This document shows positions 42,203 to 51,199 of a stretch of DNA of 64,000 bases, in pieces. This DNA comes from Cyclobacteriaceae bacterium (GTDB taxonomy: Bacteria > Bacteroidota > Bacteroidia > Cytophagales > Cyclobacteriaceae). Position 1 is the first letter of the stretch. Each line of letters starts with the position of its first letter. Where the stretch lies: positions 60,734 to 124,733 of the forward strand of contig JAGQYM010000007.1 of assembly GCA_020436085.1 (NCBI GenBank), read 5' to 3'. The notes under the pieces are model-generated. The model had not been told where the DNA came from and made no database searches. It saw only the letters and a list, made by a program, of their open reading frames with translations. Position numbers and translations under genes: made by a program.

Positions 42203-44548
42203 TTAAAATTCAATTCGATATGCTAACACCGGCACCAGTGGCATCTGGTACCATTTCTTAATCTCACCAGCTTGTGGATCAAAATACTGACCTGCCTGGT
42301 TTTGATGATTGGTTGCATTCAACAGATCCAGCGAAAGCGTTGAAGTTGACTTTGGGCGATTACGTTTGATGCTCACTCTTACATCCGTTCTGAAATAGTT
42401 GGGTGCCCGGTTGCTAAAAGCCTGCGATTCGATGTACTCGGTTTCTCCAAGTTCAATAGATCGCGCTACATCAATTGGGGTCTCTCTAAATCCACCGCTG
42501 TATGTGGTTTTAATATTCAAGCCAAACGTTCTGTTTTTGTTCCAGTGATACTCCTTACCAGCGGTGAAGCTGAAGTTAAAGTTTCCATTAAATCGTGTAT
42601 TACGAAGTATGCCATCAAGCGCTTTGTACTTAGAGTCATAAAGAGAAGAAGACAACAAGAAATAAACATCATTGTGTGTGAATTGCTCCAGGGTCAATTC
42701 GATGCCATAGTTTCTACCAGTTCCTTTGTTGACCAACGGATCGGTAAAGTATCCGTCTTCAATCACTAATGTGGAAATTGGGCTAGCTGGATCATTTTTC
42801 ACCGCGATGTTGAAGAGGTGCTGATAGTAAGTCTCTGCTTTGATTCTCAAATACTCCGTTAAGGATCTGTCGTAAGCCAAAACAATGTGATGCGATTTAT
42901 TCAACCCGATGTCTTTGTTTGGCTGGGAGACGTTGCCATTATCGTCAGTCACCTCGGCTTCGTACACTCCTATTGGTTGTATCTGACTGTGTAATCCATA
43001 ACCCAGACTCAAAGACTGCCGGTCGTCTAAGGCATACCGGATGGATGCTCTCGGCTCGAGGGATTGGCTGCCGTTGTCTGTTAGCTGTAAATAGTGGAAG
43101 CCAGCGTTAAGTGTCAATTTTTCAGTTGCGCGAAAATTCCACTGAGAAAATGCCTGAATCGTGGTTGCGTTACTTTCCGCATTCAATCTTTCTTCGATGA
43201 TCTGCGTCTCTGCATCGCGATCCCGTTGGCTCAGATTATAAAAGTATCGATTGAAGTATGCACCGGAGCGTAGGCTGTGTCGTGCGTTGAACTTGTGATT
43301 TACTACCGAGCTTATCAAAAACTTTTTATTAACATATTTCTGCCTGTATTGAAACTGCGGATCATAGTTGTCGTCTAACCTAAATTCTTCGTATCCATTG
43401 TCATTTCCAGAAAACACCACCGAGGATTGAACATAGGTGTTCTGTCCTGCATTGATCACATGTTTTAGTCCGGCAGCTCCTGTGTTTGAAAAGTAACTGG
43501 AGTTAAGACGCATGTCTTCCTCGTCCCACTTAGTGGAATCTTTTTCTGCATCTTGTTTTTGATCACTCAATCCACCAAATCCGTAGAGAGAAAAACTTCC
43601 TAGTTTTTTTGTTGGCAGATAAAAATGATAACTCAAATCCTGGAAGTTGGTAACTGCATCCCCAACATTTACACCCAGGTTACCCAAAATACTCAGCGTT
43701 GAATATCGATAGTTAACTAAATAAGAACCGCGATAGTTGTCGGAGAATGGTCCCTCTGCAGCTACATCTGTTCCAAGGAAACTACCTTGAATAGTATATT
43801 CTCTCTTTTCATTATTTCCTTTCCGCAGATTCAAATCAAACACTCCTGCTAATGCATTGCCATATTCGGCAGGGAATGCCCCAGTCATAAAATCAGAGTT
43901 CGTAAGAAGTTGAGAACTCAAAATCGAAATTCCCCCACCGGACGTTGCCACGTTTGCAAAGTGATTAGGATTAGGAATGTCTGCTCCTTCCATTCTCCAT
44001 AATAGTCCGTACGGTGAGTTACCCCTGATTGAAATCGAATTGTTTCCATCATCAGTCGACACTACCCCAGCATAAGAAGTTACCATTCTGGCAGGATCAT
44101 TAACTGCGGCAGCAAATTTCCTCGTTTCCTCAACTGAAAAAGTGCGTGCACTTACAACTGCCATTTCATTCAGTGGTTTATCTTTTTCTAAATCGGGTGT
44201 CACCACGATTTCATCCATTTGCATGATATCTTCTTCAATGAATACATTGAGAACAACTTCCTTACCCGAATTCACCACAACACCTGGGAGAATCAGTTCT
44301 TTATATCCAACAAAGCTTATTCGCAGAGAAACATTGCCCACAGGGATATTCGTCAGTTTGAAGTTCCCATCCATATCGGAGGTCGTACCCACTATCGGGT
44401 CGGAACCTATTACTATTACAGTGGCTCCGGGCAGAGCCATCTCCGAAACCTTATCGGAGACAGTGCCGCGCACCGTTTGTGTGAGGGATTGAGCGCCAGC
44501 CAAAATCGAACCGGCAAGAAAAAAAAGGCTTAAAAACAGTCTGGTCAT
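42203..44548 (-). CDS. TonB-dependent receptor with carboxypeptidase-like N-domain, no STN domain
   Basis: The 781-residue product has a signal peptide ending LAGAQ. Residues about 25-110 form a carboxypeptidase-regulatory-like domain (VRGTVSDKVSEMALPGATV, GNFKLTNIPVGN). The plug follows (about 115-240, with SISIRGNSPYGLLW), then a 22-strand barrel ending in the aromatic PVLAYRIEF. No STN domain is present although the gene belongs to an ECF sigma/FecR locus; the STN domain is in the gene upstream. The ligand is unknown. A candidate sigma-dependent promoter lies 24 bases before the ATG. Confidence 0.92.
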   Translation of the reverse strand: MTRLFLSLFFLAGSILAGAQSLTQTVRGTVSDKVSEMALPGATVIVIGSDPIVGTTSDMDGNFKLTNIPVGNVSLRISFVGYKELILPGVVVNSGKEVVLNVFIEEDIMQMDEIVVTPDLEKDKPLNEMAVVSARTFSVEETRKFAAAVNDPARMVTSYAGVVSTDDGNNSISIRGNSPYGLLWRMEGADIPNPNHFANVATSGGGISILSSQLLTNSDFMTGAFPAEYGNALAGVFDLNLRKGNNEKREYTIQGSFLGTDVAAEGPFSDNYRGSYLVNYRYSTLSILGNLGVNVGDAVTNFQDLSYHFYLPTKKLGSFSLYGFGGLSDQKQDAEKDSTKWDEEDMRLNSSYFSNTGAAGLKHVINAGQNTYVQSSVVFSGNDNGYEEFRLDDNYDPQFQYRQKYVNKKFLISSVVNHKFNARHSLRSGAYFNRYFYNLSQRDRDAETQIIEERLNAESNATTIQAFSQWNFRATEKLTLNAGFHYLQLTDNGSQSLEPRASIRYALDDRQSLSLGYGLHSQIQPIGVYEAEVTDDNGNVSQPNKDIGLNKSHHIVLAYDRSLTEYLRIKAETYYQHLFNIAVKNDPASPISTLVIEDGYFTDPLVNKGTGRNYGIELTLEQFTHNDVYFLLSSSLYDSKYKALDGILRNTRFNGNFNFSFTAGKEYHWNKNRTFGLNIKTTYSGGFRETPIDVARSIELGETEYIESQAFSNRAPNYFRTDVRVSIKRNRPKSTSTLSLDLLNATNHQNQAGQYFDPQAGEIKKWYQMPLVPVLAYRIEF

Positions 44549-44572
44549 ATCATTTTCGCTTTATGCCGATAT

Positions 44573-44598
44573 GACAACCAACTGTCGGGTACCCCCTA
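44573..44598 (-). promoter_or_regulatory. Candidate ECF-sigma promoter of the TonB receptor gene
   Basis: On the minus strand TAGGGG (44598-44593) is followed by 14 bases and GTTGTC (44578-44573), continuing GTTGTCATA. The same hexamers at the same spacing precede the sigma gene at 48131-48156. The layout resembles a -35/-10 pair of an ECF sigma promoter and lies 24 bases before the receptor ATG. Confidence 0.55.
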
Positions 44599-44615
44599 CT
44601 CGCTAAGAAAGAATT

Positions 44616-46496
44616 TTAGAAGAATCGCAGGCCGACTTTGCCTCCCCACCAGAATTTCAGGTTATTCCCATTGGTAAAGTTATGCTCGCTGATAATTGTT
44701 GGGTTGAAATCGGTAAAGAGCACTGGGTTTTCTGTGTAGGTCGGATCGGACAAATATGAATTCAATGTCGCCCCCGCTGTGATCGAGAGACCTTTCACGA
44801 TTTTGAAGTCAAGACCCAGGTATAGTTTGTTCAACAAACTGACTGAATTTGTAAAGCTGCCTTTGTTGACATGGTTGGCAGTAAGGTCGATGTTAAGATC
44901 GAGCCACTTTGCTAATCTTGGTGCAGTACCAACTCCGTATCCAAAAGACCAAATGTTTTGTTCATTGGGGTTTAGTGCCCCCGGACTTGTAGACCCATCC
45001 AGGCTCTCAGGCTTTAACCCCGCTGTGATGATGTTGTAAAAATGCTGTACACCGGTCCGGAACGAAGCATTGATATAAAATATTTCATCAGCCGAAAACT
45101 CCAGTTTGTGATAACCTCTACTTACGAAACTCATCAACCCAATAGGAACACCTCGAATGCTGTCGGCAAAGTTGAGCAACCCGATCTGCGATCCTTCGAT
45201 ATTATGTGCGAAGTTGATCAGCCCTGCTACCTGCGCACCTTTCATCTGATGTGTGGCAAAGTTCAGTAACCCTGCCACCTGAGCTCCGGTATAGTTACTA
45301 GGTTGGATATTAAACAAACCAGCTAGCTGAGTTCCTTGAGAGGCACGACCGTTCACATTAAACAATCCAGCAAACTGACCACCATTGACAGTGTCAAGAT
45401 TGGCGTTGAATAAACCGGCAAATTGAAATGCATCAACTCTTCTTCGGGTGGTGTTCGCCAAGCCAGCAAACTGAAATCCTTGGGTTGTTCCTCCAACAGT
45501 ATTAACGAGCCCCGCAAATTGCCCATACCGCACATCGCGTCTGTCAATATTGAACAATCCTCCGAACTCCAACTTATCGGTTCCCATTGAATAACCTCCG
45601 AGAATGTTGAATGAGTATCCATTTACCACATTGCCGCTTAGCTTATGATTGGTTCCAACGAACGGAACGAGCGAGACCTGGAAGTCGCGATAAAGTGGAT
45701 CTTTGATATTGTTCATGTTCACACCGCCCTTCTTGCGAGAGAAAATATTCTTTGAAAACACATTTTCCTGCAAGAAGTCTCTAAGGTTAAACTTGTTCCT
45801 TGTTTCCTCGCGGGGAAATCTTTCTGCCCTCGGTTCGCTGGCAGTCACAGCAACGGTATCTTCAACTACCAGGTCAATGACAGGTTCAGATACAACCACT
45901 GCGGCTGGCTCCAGTTCTGGCGTCATCATCATGTTGATGAATTCCGTCTTACCTGGGATCAGGTAGATTGCAGTATCGAGAAACCCACGCTTACTGAAGT
46001 TCAGCGTCTCCTGCTCTTCGGGATTGTCAAATGTGATTTTAAAATATCCAAACTGGTCAGTGATTACACCAGTAAGTGTTCTCTTATTGTAAATACTCAC
46101 GTCAGCAAGTTTCGATCCGTCAGTTGGATTAATCACATACCCGCTGATCACAACTTGTGCCTGCGCCACTGCTTTTCGCGATGGCGCTGCTGCACGTGTA
46201 AGGATAACATAGTTGCCCCTTCCCTTGGCAGCAATCGACTCGCTAAATAATGAGTTCAGTATCTCCCGCACAGACTTATTATCGAAATTCTCAGTTACAG
46301 TCTGATTGCTATTAAGAATGGACGGGCTGTACGAAAAATTAAATCCTCCTGCTCGCGAAATCTTCGTGAGTGCGGCATCAACTGGCTCATTGCGTAGTTC
46401 GATGGAGACGCTTCGTTCCAATGGCGGAACAGTTTGTGACAACGCCTGTGCACAAATCGTTGATGAAAAAATGACAAATAGTAAAAGTCTCTTCAT
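44616..46496 (-). CDS. STN + carboxypeptidase-like + FAGLxN-repeat secreted protein
   Basis: From the ATG at 46496 the product is 626 residues; a TTG further up is less likely. A signal peptide (KRLLLFVIFSSTICAQALSQ) is followed by a secretin/TonB short N-terminal (STN) domain (about 28-100: VSIELRNEPVDAALTKIS), a carboxypeptidase-like domain (about 115-195: ISGYVINPTDGSKLADV) and an acidic linker. Residues about 308-458 contain nine to ten repeats of roughly 16 residues built on Q-[FLV]-AGL-x-N, like the LA_2272 surface repeat. A beta-rich C-terminus (NIDLTANHVNKGSF) ends FWWGGKVGLRFF, like a barrel strand. It lies between fecR and the TonB receptor and may be the signal sensor that contacts FecR. 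Confidence 0.85.
   Translation of the reverse strand: MKRLLLFVIFSSTICAQALSQTVPPLERSVSIELRNEPVDAALTKISRAGGFNFSYSPSILNSNQTVTENFDNKSVREILNSLFSESIAAKGRGNYVILTRAAAPSRKAVAQAQVVISGYVINPTDGSKLADVSIYNKRTLTGVITDQFGYFKITFDNPEEQETLNFSKRGFLDTAIYLIPGKTEFINMMMTPELEPAAVVVSEPVIDLVVEDTVAVTASEPRAERFPREETRNKFNLRDFLQENVFSKNIFSRKKGGVNMNNIKDPLYRDFQVSLVPFVGTNHKLSGNVVNGYSFNILGGYSMGTDKLEFGGLFNIDRRDVRYGQFAGLVNTVGGTTQGFQFAGLANTTRRRVDAFQFAGLFNANLDTVNGGQFAGLFNVNGRASQGTQLAGLFNIQPSNYTGAQVAGLLNFATHQMKGAQVAGLINFAHNIEGSQIGLLNFADSIRGVPIGLMSFVSRGYHKLEFSADEIFYINASFRTGVQHFYNIITAGLKPESLDGSTSPGALNPNEQNIWSFGYGVGTAPRLAKWLDLNIDLTANHVNKGSFTNSVSLLNKLYLGLDFKIVKGLSITAGATLNSYLSDPTYTENPVLFTDFNPTIISEHNFTNGNNLKFWWGGKVGLRFF
45125..45575 (-). 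repeat. FAGLxN protein repeats encoded in the STN gene
   Basis: About ten units of 14-18 residues follow one another: QFAGLVN, QFAGLAN, QFAGLFN (twice), QLAGLFN, QVAGLLN, QVAGLIN, QIGLLNF. The spacing suits a beta-solenoid or a series of barrel hairpins. The DNA is diverged enough to be stable. Confidence 0.85.
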
Positions 46497-46498
46497 AC

Positions 46499-47494
46499 TC
46501 AATCCGTGCAACTTATTCCGTCAAGTACATATTCATCGCCTTCTTTGGTCAAGGTCAGCGAAAGGGTTTCCGCGATGATTGCTACGATATCTTCAATCTT
46601 TTCGTTGCGGAATGACACGTTCAAACGACAAGATTTAATTTGATCGTTTGCCAGGCGGACCTTTGTTGAGTAAACTGAATTCAAATCGTCCACGATGGTT
46701 TGCAAATCCGCATTATGAAAGGCAAAAATGCCAGTTTTGTAGGCAAGCCTGTTTGTGTCCATTTTCAACAGTCGGGCAAACGACTGTGTTCTTTTGTTAT
46801 AAATACCCGTTTCACCGGCACCTAAATTCAAACCTGCATCTTTGAGCGTATAGAAAGCTACTTCACCCGTCTCAACATAAACTTCCACTGTCTCGCGCTC
46901 AGGAAACGCAGTCACATTGAAAGTGGTGCCAATGTCTTCAATGATTACATCACCAGCTTCTATTACAAAAGGCTTCGTTTCTTCATGTTTCACCTCAAAG
47001 AATGCTTCACCCTCCAGCACCACCGTTCTCTTCTTGTTGCCCGGATGATAGGCATATTGGATTGAACTGTTTTTGTTGAGCACGGCAAGACTTCCATCGG
47101 GTAAAGTATCTCTTACGATTTCACCTTTTGAATCGATCGCAAGTGTTTGTATCGGCTGACTCAACCATTGATACACAAAATAACCGACACCTACCGTCAC
47201 TAACAGTAATGCAGCTACCCTCAACGCACTCCAGTAAGGAGTCAGGGACACCGTTCGTCCCTTCGGCTTCTCCATTTTCGAATGCACCTTCCGCCAGGCA
47301 GCATCTACATCGAATCGCTGTAAATGGCGTGCGCGGGCAGACTTCTGAAAAATCTCCTGAAGGTGAAGGAAGTACTTGGTGTTGGCTTCACTCTGCGCAG
47401 TCCATCGTTCTACTTCCAGACGCTCAGCAGTCGTGGCCTCACCCGACAAATACTTGCCTATCAAATCGTCAATATGGTCGAAACCGTCACTCAA
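46499..47494 (-). CDS. FecR-family anti-sigma factor/regulator
   Basis: The 331-residue product has a cytosolic N-terminal anti-sigma segment (DDLIGKYLSGEATTAERLEVE), one membrane helix at about 90-110 (ALRVAALLLVTVGVGYFVY) and a periplasmic FecR domain (DSKGEIVRDTLPDGSLAVL, IIEDIGTTFNVTAFPE). The last 70 residues resemble the DUF4974 domain (LQTIVDDLNSVY), which can interact with STN domains. The start is probably the TTG at 47494, four bases past the sigma stop, because no early ATG exists. It should hold the ECF sigma factor inactive until signalled. Confidence 0.9.
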   Translation of the reverse strand: MSDGFDHIDDLIGKYLSGEATTAERLEVERWTAQSEANTKYFLHLQEIFQKSARARHLQRFDVDAAWRKVHSKMEKPKGRTVSLTPYWSALRVAALLLVTVGVGYFVYQWLSQPIQTLAIDSKGEIVRDTLPDGSLAVLNKNSSIQYAYHPGNKKRTVVLEGEAFFEVKHEETKPFVIEAGDVIIEDIGTTFNVTAFPERETVEVYVETGEVAFYTLKDAGLNLGAGETGIYNKRTQSFARLLKMDTNRLAYKTGIFAFHNADLQTIVDDLNSVYSTKVRLANDQIKSCRLNVSFRNEKIEDIVAIIAETLSLTLTKEGDEYVLDGISCTD

Positions 47495-47498
47495 TTAA

Positions 47499-48077
47499 TC
47501 AATTGATAAATCCGTTCATTAATATGATTAGTATCGGCAGGTACTCCTTCAGTTGCTCTCTCATAATCTTAAGTGCCTTGCCTATTTGATTTTCTACAGT
47601 CTTGACAGAAATGCTTAGTTGTTCTGCGATCTCGGAATATTTTAATTCCTCAAATCGACTCATCTGAAAGATTAATCTGCATTGTTCAGGCAAAGCCATC
47701 ATTGCTTCACCAATTTTTTGATCTAATTCTGAGGAGATAATAGATTGTGACACTGACTCGTGGCTCTTATCCGCAGTAGCCATCGATTCGTCCACATGCT
47801 TACGCTTGATCTTGGTATGTTTGATCGCATTGAGACAGGTATTGCGTACGGCCCGATAGAGGTATGACTTCAGGGATGTCTCAATGGTGATATTGTGTTT
47901 CTTCTCCCAAACGTTCAAAAAGGTAGATTGGACGATTTCCTCCGCCTCATCGCGGTCGTCCAAAAAAGAGTAGGCGTAGTTGCACAGTGCCTCATAGTGC
48001 ATCCTGAAAATCATCTCAAAAGCGGTTTCGTCTCCTTCCTTAAGGGCCTTAAACTGATCGATTTCCGCTAGTTCCAC
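47499..48077 (-). CDS. ECF-type RNA polymerase sigma-70 factor
   Basis: The 192-residue product has region 2 (DETAFEMIFRMHYEALCNYAYSF and DEAEEIVQSTFLNVWE) and region 4 (SEIAEQLSISVKTVENQIGKAL, the -35 binding helix-turn-helix). It belongs to the Bacteroidota FecI-like group (ECF class near ECF10). The start is a GTG at 48077 with an in-frame stop just upstream (TAG TAT CGA GTG), so no ATG is available. The gene leads the operon with fecR and the STN protein. A candidate autoregulated promoter lies about 50 bases upstream. Confidence 0.93.
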   Translation of the reverse strand: MELAEIDQFKALKEGDETAFEMIFRMHYEALCNYAYSFLDDRDEAEEIVQSTFLNVWEKKHNITIETSLKSYLYRAVRNTCLNAIKHTKIKRKHVDESMATADKSHESVSQSIISSELDQKIGEAMMALPEQCRLIFQMSRFEELKYSEIAEQLSISVKTVENQIGKALKIMREQLKEYLPILIILMNGFIN

Positions 48078-48130
48078 TCGATACTATTGAAGCTACAGCG
48101 CAATTTACGGTTTTAAGGCGTCAGGGTTAG

Positions 48131-48156
48131 GACAACTGAAAAAGTTAATACCCCTA
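48131..48156 (-). promoter_or_regulatory. Candidate autoregulated ECF-sigma promoter of the sigma operon
   Basis: On the minus strand TAGGGG (48156-48151), 14 bases, then GTTGTC (48136-48131), continuing GTTGTCCTA. It matches the element before the TonB receptor in both hexamers and in spacing. I did not find a third copy with this spacing in the window. Confidence 0.55.
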
Positions 48157-48210
48157 TCGGGTTTATGGATTTCAGATTAATGGGTGTGAAAAAATGGCTA
48201 CTAAGGATGG

Positions 48211-48242
48211 AAATAAAAAAGGCCAGCCTTTCGGCCGACCCT
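48211..48242 (-). terminator. Rho-independent terminator of the SulP-carbonic anhydrase operon
   Basis: On the minus strand GGTCGGCC and GGCTGGCC pair (two G-U pairs) across a GAAA loop, followed by TTTTTTATTT. It lies 27 bases past the carbonic anhydrase stop. Confidence 0.8.
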
Positions 48243-48269
48243 TCTCATGAAAATTTGACGTTCTAAAGC

Positions 48270-48911
48270 CTAAGGCACTATTGTGTCAAATTGATAAACC
48301 TTCGGCAAATCACTGTTCTCATTGAGCGATACCTTTAAGTCTTGTATGATTCCGTTTTTGATATCATAAACCCACCCATGTATGTAAGGAGCCTTCTTCT
48401 TCTTCCATGAGTTTTGGATGATTGAAGTTTTGCTCAGGTCATACACCTGCTCAATCACGTTAAGCTCAATAAATCTATTTTCTCTTTTTGATAAATCAGA
48501 GATACCATCCAATTCGTGTTGATGGAGTCTGTAAACATCTTTGATATGGCGAATCCAATTGTCAATCAATCCAAACTGTTGATTACTCATCGCTGCACGC
48601 ACACCACCACATCCGTAATGACCACATACAATCACATGTTGTACTTCAAGCACGTTAACCGCATAATCAAGTACACTCAGCATGTTCATGTCTGTATGAA
48701 CAACCATGTTAGCGATATTACGATGAACGAATACTTCCCCCGGAGGCGCACCAATAATTTCATTGGCAGGCACACGACTGTCAGCACATCCGATCCACAG
48801 CACGGGTGGCTTCTGACCATCAGCTAGCTTTTTGAAAAAGTTGGGATCTTCAGCCAACCTCGTGTCGACCCAAGCGCGATTGTTGTCCAGTAGTTTTTTA
48901 TACAGTTCCAT
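48270..48911 (-). CDS. can: Beta-class carbonic anhydrase
   Basis: The 213-residue product has all beta-class metal residues: Cys42, Asp44 and Arg46 in GCADSRVPANEI, and His98 and Cys101 in GHYGCGGV. FVHRNIANMV is also conserved. It interconverts CO2 and bicarbonate in the cytoplasm. Its ATG overlaps the stop of the SulP gene as TAATG, so the two are made together. This suggests that the transporter's substrate is bicarbonate. Confidence 0.95.
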   Translation of the reverse strand: MELYKKLLDNNRAWVDTRLAEDPNFFKKLADGQKPPVLWIGCADSRVPANEIIGAPPGEVFVHRNIANMVVHTDMNMLSVLDYAVNVLEVQHVIVCGHYGCGGVRAAMSNQQFGLIDNWIRHIKDVYRLHQHELDGISDLSKRENRFIELNVIEQVYDLSKTSIIQNSWKKKKAPYIHGWVYDIKNGIIQDLKVSLNENSDLPKVYQFDTIVP

Positions 48912-50635
48912 TAGTTATGTTTTTCTTGTGAATACCCTTCTAAAATATTTTTTAAGTCTTCTGCTTCCGCATTGTCGGTGTGACGTTTCTTTAAATTCCG
49001 CACAAGCCACTCAGAAGCCCCGGCAAATTTACTGAAGCAATGCGCTTCTGGGACCATGCCAGGTATAATCCCAATTTTTACTAACTGATCTTTTACATTT
49101 TCTCTTAAACCTGCAAATATCACCCACGCGTTCTTATCTCTTAAACTCGTAATCACATCCTTCAATGCATACATCCCGGACTGATCCACGAATGTGAGAT
49201 GTTCCATCCGAAACAACACTGCTTTTACGTCCTTTGTTTTGTTGAATTGTTCCTGAAACCTGGTGGAAAATCCAAAAAATAACGGCCCATGAAATTCGTG
49301 GATAAAAACTTCTTTTGCCAGATATGCAGGCTCTATTTCCGACATTTTGTGATTATCGTCAGGCAGAGAGGTAATGGGTTCAATTGTGCTTGCCTCTTCA
49401 CCGCGATCTGCTGATCGCTTGACAAAGAACAACGCTGATAAAATTAAACCAACACCAACTGCCCACAGCAGATCAACAAACACAGTCATACCAACAACCG
49501 TCAACATCACAATCGCATCTGCCTTTGGAACCTTTGCAAGATCACCCAGTCCGCGATAATCAATAATACCGATACCAACTGTGATTAGAATTCCAGCCAA
49601 CACGGCCAACGGAATCTCCGCGGCATACCTGCCGACTCCGAGCAGAACAATCAGTAAGAAAACTCCATGAATCATTCCCGACAGTGGTGTTTTGCCACCA
49701 GATCTGATGTTGACAACAGTCCGCATGGTAGCACCGGCACCAGGTATTCCTCCGATAAGCGCTGACAGCATGTTGCCCAGGCCCTGACCAACCAATTCAC
49801 GATTGCTGTTGTGCCTTGTCTTAGTAAGGTTATCAGCAACAACTGAGGTTAGTAGCGAGTCGATTGAACCAAGGGCAGCTAACGTAAGTGCGGGCGTTAG
49901 CACCAATGCAAAGGTTGAGAAGTTTAGTTCACCAAAAACTGAAAGATTAAGATCGGGCAAACCCTCAGGAATATTACCAATCTTCGGCACGTCCATCGAT
50001 ATAAACTGCGGAATCAATGACACGAATATCAAAGCAATTAGCGGACTGGGAACAGCACGGGTAACTCTCGGAAAAAGATAAATGATTGCTATAGTGATGA
50101 GCCCCAACGCAAGTGCCCCTGCGTTAATGTTTTGTAATGGCGTTCCAATGCTGGTAAATATATCTACTATCCTTGCAGGAGACGAGTGCCCAATGATCGG
50201 AAAGAGTTGCAGCAGAATAATGATCAAACCGATTCCGCTCATAAACCCTGATACAACCGGATACGGGATGAACTGAATTAGTTTTCCAATTTGAGCAAGG
50301 CCAAACACAATCTGAAACACTCCCGCCATAAAGAAGGTCAAAAGGACCATCGCCATTCCCACATCCAGGCCACCTGCCTGGTCAATGGCCGCAGCTGCTA
50401 TCAGGGAAGAAACAACAGTCATTGGGCCGGTGGGGCCGCTGACCTGAGTTGGTGTTCCTCCAAAAAGCGCGGCTACAATACCAATAGCAATCGCGCCATA
50501 GAGTCCGGCTTCAGCACCTAGACCTGACTGCACTCCAAAGGCCATGGCCAAAGGCAGCGCGACAATGCCGGCTGTGATTCCTCCAAAAAAATCTCCTCGT
50601 ATGTATCTTAAATTGAATGCTTTCATAATGATCAT
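48911..50635 (-). CDS. SulP-family anion transporter with STAS domain, probable bicarbonate transporter
   Basis: From the ATG at 50635 the product is 574 residues (a second ATG at 50626 gives KAFNLRYIRGDFFGG). It has 12 to 14 helices of the SLC26/SulP fold (GGITAGIVALPLAMAFGVQSG, FGGTPTQVSGPTGPMTVV) and a C-terminal STAS domain (VLFRMEHLTFVDQSGMYAL). Family members carry sulfate, bicarbonate, dicarboxylates and other anions. Translational overlap with carbonic anhydrase favours bicarbonate, though sulfate is not excluded. A further frame opens upstream at 50716 but is not family-like. Confidence 0.9.
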   Translation of the reverse strand: MIIMKAFNLRYIRGDFFGGITAGIVALPLAMAFGVQSGLGAEAGLYGAIAIGIVAALFGGTPTQVSGPTGPMTVVSSLIAAAAIDQAGGLDVGMAMVLLTFFMAGVFQIVFGLAQIGKLIQFIPYPVVSGFMSGIGLIIILLQLFPIIGHSSPARIVDIFTSIGTPLQNINAGALALGLITIAIIYLFPRVTRAVPSPLIALIFVSLIPQFISMDVPKIGNIPEGLPDLNLSVFGELNFSTFALVLTPALTLAALGSIDSLLTSVVADNLTKTRHNSNRELVGQGLGNMLSALIGGIPGAGATMRTVVNIRSGGKTPLSGMIHGVFLLIVLLGVGRYAAEIPLAVLAGILITVGIGIIDYRGLGDLAKVPKADAIVMLTVVGMTVFVDLLWAVGVGLILSALFFVKRSADRGEEASTIEPITSLPDDNHKMSEIEPAYLAKEVFIHEFHGPLFFGFSTRFQEQFNKTKDVKAVLFRMEHLTFVDQSGMYALKDVITSLRDKNAWVIFAGLRENVKDQLVKIGIIPGMVPEAHCFSKFAGASEWLVRNLKKRHTDNAEAEDLKNILEGYSQEKHN

Positions 50636-50722
50636 TTGGTCCAGCGCTCTTCCACGATCGTCTGTCGCCAAATTTTTAAGTGAAAAATGAAAAGACACTG
50701 CGCGTAGCAGTTCCAACTAAGA

Positions 50723-51073
50723 TTATCCGCGGGGTGGCGGTGTGCAGATTTCTCCTTGAACAGGAATGTAGTCGAGTGAGATAGTTTGGAAAGGAAAATT
50801 TGATTCGTTCAGTTGATACCATAAATAGCTGAAGAATTCCCTTGCGCTGTCGTCATCATCTTCCTCTACTTCAGAAGCATTCTGATTATTCGCCTTCAAG
50901 GGAATATCGCTGCGTTCACTAGTTCCTCTGCCATCAGCAACAAGTTGGTCCACTACGCAACTTGGGCTTTGCTGGCCAAGGTAATTGTCGGCAGAGAGGT
51001 ACGTCATCAGCCCCATACAAAGGAGGCTTGTTAACGTTCCTATCTTAAACACTCTGTGAACTGCCAGCTGCAT
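50723..51073 (-). CDS. Small secreted protein of unknown function
   Basis: The 116-residue product has an N-terminal hydrophobic stretch (IGTLTSLLCMGLMTYLSA) and an acidic patch (EVEEDDDDSAREF) before FFSYLWYQLNESNFPFQTI. The end is CTPPPRG. No family is recognised. Upstream spacing and composition are like its neighbours. It may be exported. It lies between the SulP gene and the CocE pair, all on the minus strand. Confidence 0.6.
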   Translation of the reverse strand: MQLAVHRVFKIGTLTSLLCMGLMTYLSADNYLGQQSPSCVVDQLVADGRGTSERSDIPLKANNQNASEVEEDDDDSAREFFSYLWYQLNESNFPFQTISLDYIPVQGEICTPPPRG

Positions 51074-51199
51074 AACTTTAAAGGTACAACATTAAACACA
51101 GACCTCTTAGAGGCCTGAAATTGAACATTTATTAACGAGGCTGGTCGGAATAGGTTCGACCTACCGTGTCAAATGGTATTAAGCTTGTATGAATTACAA

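Noticed and set aside
51143-51161. Inverted repeat GGTCG / CGACC downstream of the CocE pair as a terminator
   Set aside because: Only five base pairs with a nine-base loop and no T tract on the minus strand.
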